Shown: positions 16,217 through 25,046, counted from the stretch's first letter. The stretch: DNA of 38,972 nucleotides from Phycisphaerales bacterium (GCA_020847545.1 JADLBV010000058.1:1-38972); one strand, 5' to 3'. Made by a program: numbers and translations. The notes: generated by a model not told the origin, from the letters alone.

Positions 16217-17341
16217 TCAAACCAGCGACTTTTCCTTCAACCGCCGTTCGATCAAATCCCGCAACACGCCGGCCAATGACTGGTACAACTCCACATCCCC
16301 GCCGATGGGGTCATCAATGTCACCATGCGGGTCCAGCAGCATCGTCTTATCCTGGGCCGATGGGACCAGCGACAGCACCGCCTGCTGGTGATTCTGGCTC
16401 ATCGTGAAAATCACATCCGCCTGATGAATCAATTCAACTGTCAGCGGACGAGATCGATGCCGGGTCAGGTCCGCGCCCATCTCCCGAAGCGCCTCCACCG
16501 CCGGCGCCGCCGCCCGCGCCCCTGGCATCGCGTAACTGCCGGCCGAGATCACGCTGATACCCTTATCGTCCAATTCCTGTTCCGTCACCCCCAGTTTTTG
16601 TGCGATCAATTGGCGGGCGATCGCCTCCGACATCGGCGAACGGCAGGTGTTGCCGCTGCAAACAAACAGGATTGTCGTCCGTAGCAACCTTTCGATGATC
16701 CGCTGGTCATAAATGCCGCCGCGAACGATCTCATAGCGATCGTCCAGCACCTTCAATACCGTCGATGGCTTGGGATAACGGGTCGCCCCGGCGTCCAGAA
16801 TCAGATCATATCGCTCAATCAACGTTGGGTCGATATCCTGCACACGCTGCGCCCCTTCGCCTGCTATCGTCGCCGCCAACGTCGCCACAACCGGCTGGTC
16901 CACATTCAACAGCACATCGGCCGCCACGACATGATCCGGGCACCGCAGAGTGATGGCTCCCCCATCATATAAATCCGACTCAGAAACCCCGAATTTGGCC
17001 GCCACTTCCCGTCGGCGCTCAGGAGAAACCTCAAAAATCAGCCCCACCGGCCCCGGCCAGAGCTTTCGCATCAGCCTTTCCCCCAGTTCACTGACCTCTC
17101 CCAGATATCGCCGGGCGTCTTCCATTTCGGCCAAGTGGATCGTCAGCGGCTTTTGTTCACTGCCGGGGCGAATCTGCCGCAATCGGCCCATCGCCTCCTG
17201 CCGCGTCAACACACCGGCAGCGCCATAAACCGTCTCGGTTGGAAAAACGACAATGCCGCCGCTGCTCAACAGTTCGGCCGCTCGCCCAATCTCGGCTTCG
17301 TAATCGGGCGTTTCAAAAATTTGCACAATGGGTATCGCCAT
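16217..17341 (-). CDS. Fusion of a YrdC/TsaC-like domain and a low-molecular-weight protein phosphatase
   Basis: 374 residues. Residues 15-215 are a YrdC/Sua5 domain (GGIVVFPTETVYGAAG, RPGSEQKPLTIHL, LWPGPVGLIFEV, GAITLRCPDH, STVLKVLDDRYEIVRGG). Residues 223-370 are a low-molecular-weight phosphatase with the P-loop FVCSGNTCRSPMSEA (C228, R234) and a DPIGGD aspartate near 345. Thr232, two residues before the Arg, is the residue that marks protein-arginine phosphatase YwlE rather than tyrosine phosphatases, which usually have Ile. In the YrdC part the usual SAN.SG block reads LAATIAG and the usual Lys of K.R is missing, so threonylcarbamoyl-AMP synthesis is uncertain. In B. subtilis ywlC, ywlE and rpiB-like ywlF are neighbours, which supports the fusion as a real functional unit. 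Confidence 0.9.
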   Translation of the reverse strand: MAIPIVQIFETPDYEAEIGRAAELLSSGGIVVFPTETVYGAAGVLTRQEAMGRLRQIRPGSEQKPLTIHLAEMEDARRYLGEVSELGERLMRKLWPGPVGLIFEVSPERRREVAAKFGVSESDLYDGGAITLRCPDHVVAADVLLNVDQPVVATLAATIAGEGAQRVQDIDPTLIERYDLILDAGATRYPKPSTVLKVLDDRYEIVRGGIYDQRIIERLLRTTILFVCSGNTCRSPMSEAIARQLIAQKLGVTEQELDDKGISVISAGSYAMPGARAAAPAVEALREMGADLTRHRSRPLTVELIHQADVIFTMSQNHQQAVLSLVPSAQDKTMLLDPHGDIDDPIGGDVELYQSLAGVLRDLIERRLKEKSLV

Positions 17342-17358
17342 GGAGCTTCAAGGGTGAT

Positions 17359-17386
17359 TATTTAGCCCCTGCAAGAGTGATGTCAA
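17359..17386 (-). promoter_or_regulatory. Candidate promoter of the TsaC-like fusion/rpiB operon
   Basis: Minus-strand TTGACA (17381-17386), a 16-nt spacer and TAAATA (17359-17364), about 18 nt upstream of the ATG. A second TTGACA lies 9 nt further upstream. Confidence 0.5.
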
Positions 17387-17428
17387 GTTCATGCCTGTCA
17401 AATGTTTGCACAATCGGTATAACCGCCG

Positions 17429-18055
17429 ATGCAAAATATGAACCTCCCACCCCTGCGATTACCGCGCGCGATCCTGTTTGACATGGATGGCACGCTGACT
17501 GAGCCATTGCTCGATTTCCCTCGCATCAAGGCTGAAATGGGGATCGGCAACCGCCCAATCCTCGAATCGCTGGCGATGATGACGCCGGCCGATCGTCAGG
17601 CCGCGGAGGCGATCCTGCATCGCCACGAAGACCAGGCCGCCCAAAGTTGCCGGCTGAATGAAGGTTGCGAATCCCTGTTGCGCTGGCTGGATGAGCATCA
17701 CATCCCACAGGCGATCATCACCCGCAACAGCCGATCTTGCGCCCGGATCATCCTTGATCGCCACCGGCTGGCCATTGAAATCCTGATCACCCGCGAAGAT
17801 GGGCCGTTCAAACCCGACCCCCACCCGCTGCTGCTCGCCTGTAAACAACTGAACGTTAATCCCGCGGAAGCATGGATGGTTGGCGATGGGGTGTATGATG
17901 TTCAGGCGGCCCATCATGCAGAAATCCCCTCCATCTGGCTGAGTCACGGGAAACCACGCCCTTTTGCCGATGAACCCGCCCACACCATCGCCCAACTGCC
18001 CAATTTGCTGTTATTGCTTCAAGCCCTGCGTGACAAAGGGGATAACTGTGCCTAG
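17429..18055 (+). CDS. HAD superfamily hydrolase, phosphoglycolate-phosphatase-like
   Basis: 208 residues, HAD subfamily IA. Motif I ILFDMDGTLTEP near residue 16, motif II TRN (IITRNSRSCARIIL), motif III Lys in GPFKPDPHPLL, and motif IV VGDGVYDVQAAHHA. The cap is short and helical. It should remove phosphate from a small metabolite; the substrate cannot be told, and phosphoglycolate or a sugar phosphate is likely. A TATAAC at 17418-17423 sits so close to the ATG at 17429 that the message may be almost leaderless; the ATG at 17438 is the alternative. The LolA-like gene follows 24 nt later. Confidence 0.88.
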   Translation: MQNMNLPPLRLPRAILFDMDGTLTEPLLDFPRIKAEMGIGNRPILESLAMMTPADRQAAEAILHRHEDQAAQSCRLNEGCESLLRWLDEHHIPQAIITRNSRSCARIILDRHRLAIEILITREDGPFKPDPHPLLLACKQLNVNPAEAWMVGDGVYDVQAAHHAEIPSIWLSHGKPRPFADEPAHTIAQLPNLLLLLQALRDKGDNCA

Positions 18056-18079
18056 CCTTGGCTGATGAAAGGTGTCTTA

Positions 18080-18859
18080 ATGGATGCGATGAAACAAGCA
18101 TTGGGTTCAATTGTTGTAATCTTGCTGCTCGTTTGCGTTCAATCGGCCATGGCCCAAACCCGGCCGGTTTTGAATGCGGATTCTTCAATTGATCAGATTC
18201 TCGACGCCTTGGATCACAGCGGCAATCAGTTGCAGGATTTTGTCGCTGATGTCACCTTGACCCAGACCGATGCCCGTTCGGGCGATTCATCCTCCAGCGC
18301 CGGCAAGGTCTATTTTCAGCGCACCGCGCCCGGCGAGGCACGCATTCGCGTCTCGTTCGATTCCGAAACCGTCGGCGACCGCAAGATGGATAAAAAGGTC
18401 GATTATCTGCTCGACAACGGGTGGCTCTGGGAGCGCGATTATCGCCGAAAATCGGAGATCAAACGCCAGGTACTCCAGCCGGGCCAAAAGATGAACCTCC
18501 TCAAGTTGGGCGAAGGCCCCTTCCCGCTCCCCATCGGCCAGGACAAAGTCGAAGTTCACCGTCAGTTCGACGTGGTGAAAGTCGATTCAAAGGAATCAGA
18601 CCCGGCCGGGACCATCCACCTGACTCTCACCCCCAAGGATGGCTCCCAATTGGCGCGCAAATTCAGCTCCATCGATGTCTGGGTGGACCCGCAATCGCAG
18701 ATGCCCGCGCGGATCGAAGCGGTGGATGCCAACGAAACCACCGTCCGCACCACCGACCTGACCAACCTGCGCATGAACGAGGGCCTGTCGGCTGATGCGT
18801 TTACACTGCCGCCAATCGATGATTCATGGAACCGGCACGAGGAGCCGTTTTCAGAATAA
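18080..18859 (+). CDS. LolA-like outer-membrane lipoprotein carrier-type protein
   Basis: 259 residues from the ATG at 18080, preceded by AAAGGTG at a good spacing; the ATG at 18065 is less likely. A signal peptide is clear (ALGSIVVILLLVCVQSAMAQ, cleavage after AMA). The mature part begins with DQILDALDHSGNQLQDFVAD and has repeated beta-strand segments, KVYFQRTAPGEARIRVSF, DNGWLWERDYRRKSEIKRQV, and IDVWVDPQSQMPARIEAVD, the LolA/LppX-type half-barrel fold that binds lipid. Periplasmic; carries lipid or lipoprotein cargo, or a planctomycete variant with another ligand. No LolB or LolCDE lies nearby. No basis for an exact symbol. Confidence 0.8.
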   Translation: MDAMKQALGSIVVILLLVCVQSAMAQTRPVLNADSSIDQILDALDHSGNQLQDFVADVTLTQTDARSGDSSSSAGKVYFQRTAPGEARIRVSFDSETVGDRKMDKKVDYLLDNGWLWERDYRRKSEIKRQVLQPGQKMNLLKLGEGPFPLPIGQDKVEVHRQFDVVKVDSKESDPAGTIHLTLTPKDGSQLARKFSSIDVWVDPQSQMPARIEAVDANETTVRTTDLTNLRMNEGLSADAFTLPPIDDSWNRHEEPFSE

Positions 18860-18869
18860 TTCCAACCAA

Positions 18870-20105
18870 TCAAGCCTTCGCGGCCTGTCGTTTGGGCTTG
18901 GGTTGACGCGGAACAAGCGCCCGCTCCAGATTTTTCATCGCCTGACGAAGCCGATGCTCGTTTTCGACCAGTGCGATGCGGACATACCCTTCGCCATGCT
19001 CGCCAAAGGCACGGCCGGGGGCCAGCGCCACCTCGGCTTCATCCATCATCCGCAGGCAAAAATCAATCGTCCCTTCGCCTTTCTTGAAATGATCGGGGTT
19101 GATCTTCGCCCAGACGAACATCGACGCCCTAGGGCGATCATACGTCCACCCCAGCTTGTCCAGCCCGCGACAGACCTCATCACGGCGATGCTGATATATG
19201 GCCGCCTGTTCCTGCGGCGTCTGTTCGCATTCGCGCATGGCAATCACGCTGGCGATCTGGATCGGGGCGAACATGCCGTAATCGTAATAACCCTTGATCG
19301 TCCCCAGCGCCTTGACCATCTCGGCATTGCCGGCACAAAAGCCGCATCGCCATCCGGCCATGTTGTAACTCTTGCTCATCGTGGTGAACTCAACGCCCAC
19401 CTCCTTGGCGCCGGGTGTCGATAAAAAGCTGGGGGCCTGATACCCGTCAAAACATATTTCCCCATAGGCATAGTCGGAGATAATCATCACCCCGTGCTTG
19501 CGGCACAGCTCAATCGCCCGTTCCCAGAACCCCTTATCAATCGTCAGCGCGGTGGGATTGTGCGGATAGTTCAAAATCAGCAGTTTCGGCGTGGGATACA
19601 GATTTTCAATCACCTTCTCCACACGATCCAGAAACGCCAGATCATTGCCCAGCGGCACGCGAATGACGTTCGCGCCGGCCATCGCCACGGCATAAATATG
19701 GATCGGAAAGGCCGGATCGCCCACGACGGCCGTATCGCCCGGCCCAAGGAGCGCCAGGCACAAATGGCTGAATCCTTCCTTGCTGCCGATGGTGGCGATG
19801 ATTTCGGTTTCGGGGTCCAGATCGACGCCGTATTGTCGGTGATATTTGCGCGCCACCTCCTTGCGCAACCCCGCGATGCCGTTGCTGACGCTGTAGCGGT
19901 GGTTGCGCGGATCGGTGGCCGCTTCAGAGAGTTTATCGACGACGCTTTTGGGTGTGGGATCGGTTGGATTGCCCATCCCAAGGTCAATGATGTCCACGCC
20001 CGCGACGCGCTTGTCGTACTTCATCTTGTTGATCCGCCCGAACAAATAAGGCGGAAGACGCTGAATGCGGGAAGAAACGTTAATTTGAAAAGGTTGCTGA
20101 CTCAT
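18870..20105 (-). CDS. alaC: PLP-dependent aminotransferase, AlaC (alanine-synthesising) type
   Basis: 411 residues. The N-terminus [19 protein letters not shown] and [15 protein letters not shown] closely follow E. coli AlaC. PLP-binding positions: [38 protein letters not shown] and the Schiff-base lysine in [13 protein letters not shown] (K245). R397-type carboxylate Arg is in [15 protein letters not shown]. The enzyme probably makes alanine from pyruvate and glutamate; related family members act as LL-diaminopimelate or methionine aminotransferases, so substrate is not fully settled. The tail [10 protein letters not shown] is basic. No ribosome site is evident before the ATG at 20105. Confidence 0.9.
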   Translation of the reverse strand: MSQQPFQINVSSRIQRLPPYLFGRINKMKYDKRVAGVDIIDLGMGNPTDPTPKSVVDKLSEAATDPRNHRYSVSNGIAGLRKEVARKYHRQYGVDLDPETEIIATIGSKEGFSHLCLALLGPGDTAVVGDPAFPIHIYAVAMAGANVIRVPLGNDLAFLDRVEKVIENLYPTPKLLILNYPHNPTALTIDKGFWERAIELCRKHGVMIISDYAYGEICFDGYQAPSFLSTPGAKEVGVEFTTMSKSYNMAGWRCGFCAGNAEMVKALGTIKGYYDYGMFAPIQIASVIAMRECEQTPQEQAAIYQHRRDEVCRGLDKLGWTYDRPRASMFVWAKINPDHFKKGEGTIDFCLRMMDEAEVALAPGRAFGEHGEGYVRIALVENEHRLRQAMKNLERALVPRQPKPKRQAAKA

Positions 20106-20196
20106 ATATTTATCGCACTTTCATTAAGACTACATTGTATCGGCCCGAAGGCGATATAGAAGATAATTGGCAAGATTTTGAAAATGATGGTCCAGC

Positions 20197-21417
20197 TCAA
20201 GAGCCGGACCTGGTAGCCGGCGGATGCTCGGCCGACGGCTGTGTGGACTCGGCGGAGGGCACGGTGTTTTCCGTGGTCGCCGGGGTGGTTGGTGCGGATG
20301 GAATGGCGGTTGGAGCCGTGGTCGGCTCAGTCGTCGGTTCGGTGGCGGCCTTGCGGGATTGTTCCGCCTGCCGTTGAATCTCCTGACGAACCTGATCGCG
20401 CGACTTCTGCTCGGATTGCTGTTTGGCAAGCTGCTCGGCCAGTTGCTTTCGCAATACCGGGTCTTCGATGCGCAATTCCCGGCCAATCCGTTCACGGATG
20501 CGCCCGCGCAAGTCGTTGATGGCCGTCTGAAGCAGCCGGTCATAAAGCTGCTTGCGCAGGCTATCCTTCACATCCTCAAATTTGACCGCCTTGGGGGCAA
20601 ATCGCTTTTCCAACTTGATCAGATGATAGGCCCCATCCGCATAGACCGGATCGGAAACCTGCCCTTCCTTGAGCGCAAATGCCGTATCCTTAAAGGCTTG
20701 CGGCAAATCCTGCTCGCGGCTGAATGGAGAGACTTCGCCACCAAGTGGCGCGGTGCGCTCGTTGCGGCTTAATTCGCGGGCCACCTGCTCAAACGGCTCG
20801 CCGGCCGCCAATCGACGCTGCGCCTCGGCGATCTCCTGCATGTTGGCGCACTGGATGTGGCGAATCTGAACGGTTTCGCCATACACCACGCCAAATGCCT
20901 GATGCAGATTTTCTTCGGTAATTTTGTCTTTAATCAGCGGCTCGGCAATTTTACGCAAATAGGCATTGCTCTTGACCAACAAATCAAATTCAAAAGGGCT
21001 GATGTGCCGTTGCGCCAGGAACTGATCGAGCAACTGTTTGCGATCCTGATCCGCCGGGGCATCCTTGAACAACCCCTCAATCATGAATTCGCGTTCGTGC
21101 TGAACATCCACATCGGTGACGGTTAGCTGCGCCTTGGCCGCATCGGATTTGGCCAGGTCCAACTCGGCCAGCCGCAGCAGCAGGTTCAAACCATAGGCTT
21201 CCATCAGCGGCTGCCGCAACTGCTCAAGGGTGATGCTGACCCCTTCCACATGGGCGATGATCGGATTGTTGGCCGAGGTGTTGGAGGGTTGCCCGGCCTG
21301 ATTGCCAATTGATTGATCCACGGACGGAGATTCCCCCCCACCATTGGAGGCGCACCCCGCGCCAACGGCCGACACCACACTCAGAACAATCCAACGCCGA
21401 AACAAGGTCAACTCCAT
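20197..21417 (-). CDS. SurA/PrsA-like peptidyl-prolyl isomerase lipoprotein
   Basis: 406 residues from the ATG at 21417 (MELTLFRRWIVLS). A lipobox-like end to the signal peptide, AVGAGC, makes C22 a likely lipidated residue. A SurA-like N-terminal helical region (about 50-180) follows, starting IAHVEGVSITLEQLRQPL, then a parvulin PPIC domain at about 183-290 with HIQCANMQEIAEAQRRLAAG, FEQVARELSRNERTAPLGGEV and YADGAYHLIKLEKR. A coiled, Gln/Arg-rich helix and a Pro/Thr/Glu/Ser-rich tail of about 50 residues end the protein. It should fold exported proteins at the cell-envelope side. No ribosome site is seen; the promoter at 21431-21459 predicts a very short leader. Confidence 0.87.
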   Translation of the reverse strand: MELTLFRRWIVLSVVSAVGAGCASNGGGESPSVDQSIGNQAGQPSNTSANNPIIAHVEGVSITLEQLRQPLMEAYGLNLLLRLAELDLAKSDAAKAQLTVTDVDVQHEREFMIEGLFKDAPADQDRKQLLDQFLAQRHISPFEFDLLVKSNAYLRKIAEPLIKDKITEENLHQAFGVVYGETVQIRHIQCANMQEIAEAQRRLAAGEPFEQVARELSRNERTAPLGGEVSPFSREQDLPQAFKDTAFALKEGQVSDPVYADGAYHLIKLEKRFAPKAVKFEDVKDSLRKQLYDRLLQTAINDLRGRIRERIGRELRIEDPVLRKQLAEQLAKQQSEQKSRDQVRQEIQRQAEQSRKAATEPTTEPTTAPTAIPSAPTTPATTENTVPSAESTQPSAEHPPATRSGS

Positions 21418-21430
21418 CAAAGGTTGGCAA

Positions 21431-21459
21431 AGTATCAGAATCGCTCAACGGACTGTCAA
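21431..21459 (-). promoter_or_regulatory. Promoter of the PPIC lipoprotein gene
   Basis: Minus-strand TTGACA (21454-21459), a 17-nt spacer, GATACT (21431-21436). The predicted transcript start is only a few bases before the ATG at 21417, so the message may be nearly leaderless. Confidence 0.6.
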
Positions 21460-21496
21460 GCGGAAACGGTTTGGGGTGCGATCAATAATTCTTGAT

Positions 21497-22348
21497 TTAC
21501 GCCATCAGACCCCGAAGGGTTTCCAGATTGACCACATCCCAGGGCCGGCCGGATTCGTGCTCAGCTTTGGGGGTTTCGAGAATTTTGGGGACGTTGACGA
21601 ATCGTTTGTCGCGCACCCAGGGCCTGAACCCTTCCAGGCCGATGGTTCCGTGGCCGATGTGGTCGTGGCGGTCGACCCGGCTGCCGAGTTCCTTTTTGGA
21701 ATCGTTCAGATGCAGGACTTTGATCCGATCGACGCCAATGGTGGATTGGACCTGTTTCATGAAATCATCATAAAGCCGTCCGCGAAAATCATACCCGGCG
21801 GCGAACAGATGGGCGGTGTCCAGACAAACCGCCAGTCGATTTGGAGCATCCACCAGCTCGATGATCTTTGCGAGATGTTCAAGTCGATACCCAAGGCTTG
21901 AACCCTGACCGGCGGTGATTTCCAGACAGGTGATGGCGGTCTTTTCCGCAATAGCCTTGTGGACCATATCCAGCGCGGCGGCGATGCGCGCCAATCCCAC
22001 TTCCTCGCCGCTCCCCATATGCGCCCCCGGATGCGTCACCAGCCACGGGATGCCCAGTTGCACACAGCGGCGAAGTTCCTCGGTAAACAACCCGATGCTC
22101 GCCCGCCACAACTTCTCGTCCGGCGAAGCCATGTTGATCAGATAACTGTCATGGCTGACGGTCTGGGTGAATTTCACCCGCGCGCATTCCGCTTTCCACA
22201 GTTTAATCGCTTCCTCCGTCAACGGCGCAAACCGCCACTGCTGCTGGTTTTTGGTGAACACCTGAACGGTGTCAAAACCATACTCCTTAGCCTGAATCAC
22301 GGCATTTTGCATGCCGCCGGAAATGGATAAGTGTGAGCCGAACATCAT
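21497..22348 (-). CDS. nfo: Endonuclease IV
   Basis: 283 residues from the ATG at 22348 (MMFGSHLSISGGM); upstream in-frame codons are not conserved. Zinc-site and AP-endonuclease blocks: MFGSHLSISGGMQNAVIQAK, THPGAHMGSGEEVGL, CLEITAGQGSSLGYRLEHL, AVCLDTAHLFAAGYDF, VLHLNDSKKELGSRVDRHDHIGHG and a final ILETPK. It cuts DNA 5' to abasic sites in base-excision repair. The closing block is ...KILETPKAEHESGRPWD, as in many family members. No ribosome site is obvious; a 55-codon gene lies 92 nt upstream on the same strand. Confidence 0.95.
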   Translation of the reverse strand: MMFGSHLSISGGMQNAVIQAKEYGFDTVQVFTKNQQQWRFAPLTEEAIKLWKAECARVKFTQTVSHDSYLINMASPDEKLWRASIGLFTEELRRCVQLGIPWLVTHPGAHMGSGEEVGLARIAAALDMVHKAIAEKTAITCLEITAGQGSSLGYRLEHLAKIIELVDAPNRLAVCLDTAHLFAAGYDFRGRLYDDFMKQVQSTIGVDRIKVLHLNDSKKELGSRVDRHDHIGHGTIGLEGFRPWVRDKRFVNVPKILETPKAEHESGRPWDVVNLETLRGLMA

Positions 22349-22440
22349 TGTTTGAAAGAGTTTATAACAGTTCGGATGGTTGCTGTCATGCAAATGAAAG
22401 TGGATTGCCCTGATGATCCAGAGGAAGCAGAATTCAATCC

Positions 22441-22608
22441 TCAGCGAAATTGTTTGGCCAGCCGGACACCATGGGCGGATTTCCGATGTTTCTCCAAGAT
22501 GCCGATTTTGACCAAATATGCACGCGCCTTGTCTGGTGTGTTGTTTTCTCGAAGGACTTTTTGTGAGGCCTTGCGAAAATCTTTCACGACCTGTTCAACG
22601 CTCTGCAT
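22441..22608 (-). CDS. 55-residue basic protein, unrecognised
   Basis: A short gene between nfo and the isomerase on the same strand. It begins MQSVEQVVKDFRKASQKVLR and continues with a TPDKARAYLVKIGILEKH segment, ending HGVRLAKQFR. The composition is well balanced and amphipathic, unlike the arginine- or proline-rich false frames elsewhere, and a GATAAT element lies just upstream. The KARAYLVKIGILEKH..HGVRLAKQFR layout resembles small conserved proteins of unknown role that end in a short basic helix. The product is probably cytoplasmic and may bind nucleic acid; nothing more can be said. It runs in the nfo direction, but the 92-nt gap argues against tight coupling. Confidence 0.65.
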   Translation of the reverse strand: MQSVEQVVKDFRKASQKVLRENNTPDKARAYLVKIGILEKHRKSAHGVRLAKQFR

Positions 22609-22794
22609 CACTGAACAGATTATCGTTGTCCGGAATTCATTTGTCTAAATTGGGTGAAGGGTTTTCTATATCAGTTTTTCAAATTGAGCGTTAATTCCCT
22701 CTCACTGACTTCGGCGAGCTCCCTTCAGGTCTGAGCATCAGGGTCGAAGACAGTCGAGCCGTACTCAGGAAGAAGGTCTTAATCTCTCGACGTA

Positions 22795-22844
22795 AAGAAC
22801 CCTCTCCCCAGCCCTCTCCCTGGGTACAGGGAGAGGGAGTATGC
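22795..22844 (+). repeat. Dispersed palindromic repeat, copy 1
   Basis: An 11-bp hairpin (arms CCCTCTCCCTG 22812-22822 and CAGGGAGAGGG 22827-22837, loop GGTA) with flanks AAGAAC..CCCTCTCCCCAG and AGTATGC. Copy 2 at 37248-37298 matches over about 50 bases in the opposite orientation. This is a REP-like element of the CCCTCTCCC type found in many bacteria. Confidence 0.85.
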
Positions 22845-22888
22845 GCATGCGGCAATTCTAAATTATCCGCCGTATTGCTGACCACGAT

Positions 22889-24553
22889 CTACCACTTTTT
22901 CCCATTTTTTCGAGTGCCGCAGACATTAACCCGGATACCCAGCGCCTCGGCCATGGCGGCCTTGGCCCACATGGCGGCGTCGGCGGATTTTTCACTGTCG
23001 CCATAGGCGACCTGAATGTGGTTGGCCTTGTGCTTGGCCATCATCTGGTCGCGGGTGACGCCATAAGTGACGGCGTGCATGATCGGCCAGTGGGGGGTGG
23101 TGGAATCCCAACGGCGCTGGGTTTCGCTCATGGGCAGGTCAATCGCCTTGGCACGCCCCAGGTCCATGTGCAGGGTGTCGTTTTCAACGTAAATTCGACT
23201 CCAGACGATCTCGCCGGCCTTGCTGACCCCTTTGATGGTGCTGCCACCCAGGCGGAAATACATCGGCGGTTGGCGTTCGCCGCTGGCATCCTTCCAGCCG
23301 CGGGCAAAATGGGAGGGAGGCGCGGATCCGCTGATCTCAAAGACCCAGACATATTCATCGGTGGTGCCGCTTTTGTCCCAGTCGCCCCAGCGCAGGTCGT
23401 GCAGCGTATTCTCGGCAGGCAATCCCATGGCGCTGTGAAGGCGATAGGTCATCAACCCATCCAGCCCGGCGCATTCATCCACCTCATTGAAATGGGGTAA
23501 TGGTTGTCCGGCGTATAGTTCGGTTTTGCCATCGGCACTGCGCACCGGCGGGCGCACCGAGTCGTTCAACGTCCCCTCCACCAGGTCGGATGCCGGCAGC
23601 AGATCCTTCAATCCCTGCTGGTATTGAATGCCAATCGCATGACAGCCGAATTCATCCGCGATGCGCATCGCGGCGATGTATGTCTTACACTGCGTGAGAA
23701 TCTGATTTTCGGTCAAACCAGTTTGCTCGTTGGAGCCAAGTTTGAACTGCATCCCGGCGTTGCGATACCACTGATAAACCCGCTGGGCCTCATCGTCACT
23801 GACCTGCGTGGCGGCGTAATAGAGCGCCGACTGGCTGAGCCGTTCCTTGTAAACACCCGTTGGGTTTAGGAGATGATCGGGGATGATCGCGTTGAACATC
23901 CCCATGCACCCCTCGTCAAACACGCCCATGATCGCCTTTTGTGTTTGCAACTGCCGGGCGAGACTCTGGCCGAGCTTGCGTTCTTTGGCGGGGATGGAGA
24001 GGCTCTTTAATGGCCGAACATGATCGAGTTTGTGTTTGACCTTGCCGGTCTCCAGCCACGCACCCAGTTTTTTGATAAACGCGGGATCTGAAAAATCCTC
24101 GCTCCAGAGCGTCGAGTATTTAACCCCCGCCTTGGAGAGCGAGCCATTGAGATTCAACATCCCCACCAATCCCGGCCATTGCCCCGACCAGTTGGCCACG
24201 GTGCAGATCGGCCCCTGGTGGCTGATCAGGCCGGCCAGCACATGATGCGAGTATTGCCAAACCGCCTCGGCCACAATCAATGGCGCGGCCGGATCGATCC
24301 CCGCAAAAACCTCCATCCCTTCCTTCTGCGATGAGATAAACCCATGTTTGGACTGTTCTTTATAGGGATGCGCCCGCACCAACTCATATCCACACGCCGA
24401 GATCGCCTTGGCGAGCTGTTCTTCCATCGCCTTCTGGGCGGGCCAGCAGACCTGGTTGGCGCTGAGTCGCAAATCGCCACTGGCGACCAGCAAAACCTGC
24501 TTTTTATTCATCCGTTTGGGCTTGTTGATATTCGGGAGTTGGTAGGCCGACAT
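22889..24553 (-). CDS. L-fucose/L-arabinose isomerase family protein
   Basis: 554 residues. [18 protein letters not shown] begins the first Rossmann-like domain. [31 protein letters not shown] and [15 protein letters not shown] are candidate metal-binding regions of the FucI/AraA-like fold (the last one a likely His ligand). [21 protein letters not shown] and [17 protein letters not shown] are typical of isomerases annotated as fucose isomerase in planctomycetes. It should interconvert an aldose and a ketose, but the sugar is unknown. GGAG lies 8 nt before the ATG. It is a single-gene unit controlled by a promoter that overlaps a strong palindrome (24596-24637), so it is likely substrate-inducible. 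Confidence 0.8.
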   Translation of the reverse strand: MSAYQLPNINKPKRMNKKQVLLVASGDLRLSANQVCWPAQKAMEEQLAKAISACGYELVRAHPYKEQSKHGFISSQKEGMEVFAGIDPAAPLIVAEAVWQYSHHVLAGLISHQGPICTVANWSGQWPGLVGMLNLNGSLSKAGVKYSTLWSEDFSDPAFIKKLGAWLETGKVKHKLDHVRPLKSLSIPAKERKLGQSLARQLQTQKAIMGVFDEGCMGMFNAIIPDHLLNPTGVYKERLSQSALYYAATQVSDDEAQRVYQWYRNAGMQFKLGSNEQTGLTENQILTQCKTYIAAMRIADEFGCHAIGIQYQQGLKDLLPASDLVEGTLNDSVRPPVRSADGKTELYAGQPLPHFNEVDECAGLDGLMTYRLHSAMGLPAENTLHDLRWGDWDKSGTTDEYVWVFEISGSAPPSHFARGWKDASGERQPPMYFRLGGSTIKGVSKAGEIVWSRIYVENDTLHMDLGRAKAIDLPMSETQRRWDSTTPHWPIMHAVTYGVTRDQMMAKHKANHIQVAYGDSEKSADAAMWAKAAMAEALGIRVNVCGTRKNGKKW

Positions 24554-24595
24554 TGTGTGATCTCCGGTTGGTTATTCCCCCCCATGCTGGAGTTG

Positions 24596-24624
24596 AGAAT
24601 AACACTGGCGGGTCGATTGTGCAA
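24596..24624 (-). promoter_or_regulatory. Promoter of the isomerase gene
   Basis: Minus-strand TTGCAC (24619-24624), a 17-nt spacer, TATTCT (24596-24601). The -35 falls inside the operator palindrome at 24616-24637. Confidence 0.65.
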
Positions 24625-24637
24625 AGGATTGCACAAT
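24616..24637. promoter_or_regulatory. Operator-like palindrome at the isomerase promoter
   Basis: Perfect inverted repeat: arm ATTGTGCAA (24616-24624), 4-bp spacer AGGA, arm TTGCACAAT (24629-24637). One arm contains the -35. Dimeric repressor binding here would block the polymerase. No regulator gene of this family is adjacent. Confidence 0.65.
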
Positions 24638-24671
24638 TGGCGACAATTTCCACCAGTAACTGAACCGAAAA

Positions 24672-25046
24672 TCAGGTTCCCAAGGCTTCTTTTAAGAGTT
24701 GTACCACGCGGGGTGAGCCGATTTCCCGTTTGCCAAAACCGGGCAGTGCGCCGGCCAATTTTGCGGCCTCTTGCGCTTCTGGAAAATTGCTGACCAGCAT
24801 CATGCGCAGCTTCGGATGTGACTCCTTGAGGCTCTGAATCACCCGCACCCCCTGGTTTTCATCAAAGCCATATTCCAGTTCGCGGTTGAAAAGGGCCAGA
24901 TCGATCCCTTGTTCCAGCGCATCCGTCAATTCCTTCTGATCATCCGCCATCAGGATTTGCGCCTTGGGATCGGCCGACCGAACCACCATTTTCAGGTAGC
25001 TGCTGTCAGGACCGCAATGTCCAACCAATAAAACTTTTTTTGACAT
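24672..25046 (-). CDS. Receiver-like protein lacking the phospho-acceptor aspartate
   Basis: 124 residues, single domain, the length of a CheY-type receiver. KKVLLVGHCGPDSSYLKMVV and LRMMLVSNFPEAQEAAKLAG are recognisable strands 1 and 4. The usual acidic pair after strand 1 is absent (VGHCGPD) and the strand-3 acceptor position is Asn54 (LALFNREL) in place of Asp. It is therefore unlikely to be phosphorylated in the ordinary way and may act as a protein-interaction module or atypical receiver. It is the last gene of the proS/GroES-like operon, 12 nt after the GroES-like gene. An alternative view is that it is unrelated to receivers and only has a similar fold. Confidence 0.7.
   Translation of the reverse strand: MSKKVLLVGHCGPDSSYLKMVVRSADPKAQILMADDQKELTDALEQGIDLALFNRELEYGFDENQGVRVIQSLKESHPKLRMMLVSNFPEAQEAAKLAGALPGFGKREIGSPRVVQLLKEALGT

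Noticed and set aside
22691-22885. Minus-strand frame holding CTQGEGWGEG
   Set aside because: It is the translated palindromic repeat, a common false gene in databases; the rest has no protein-like pattern.
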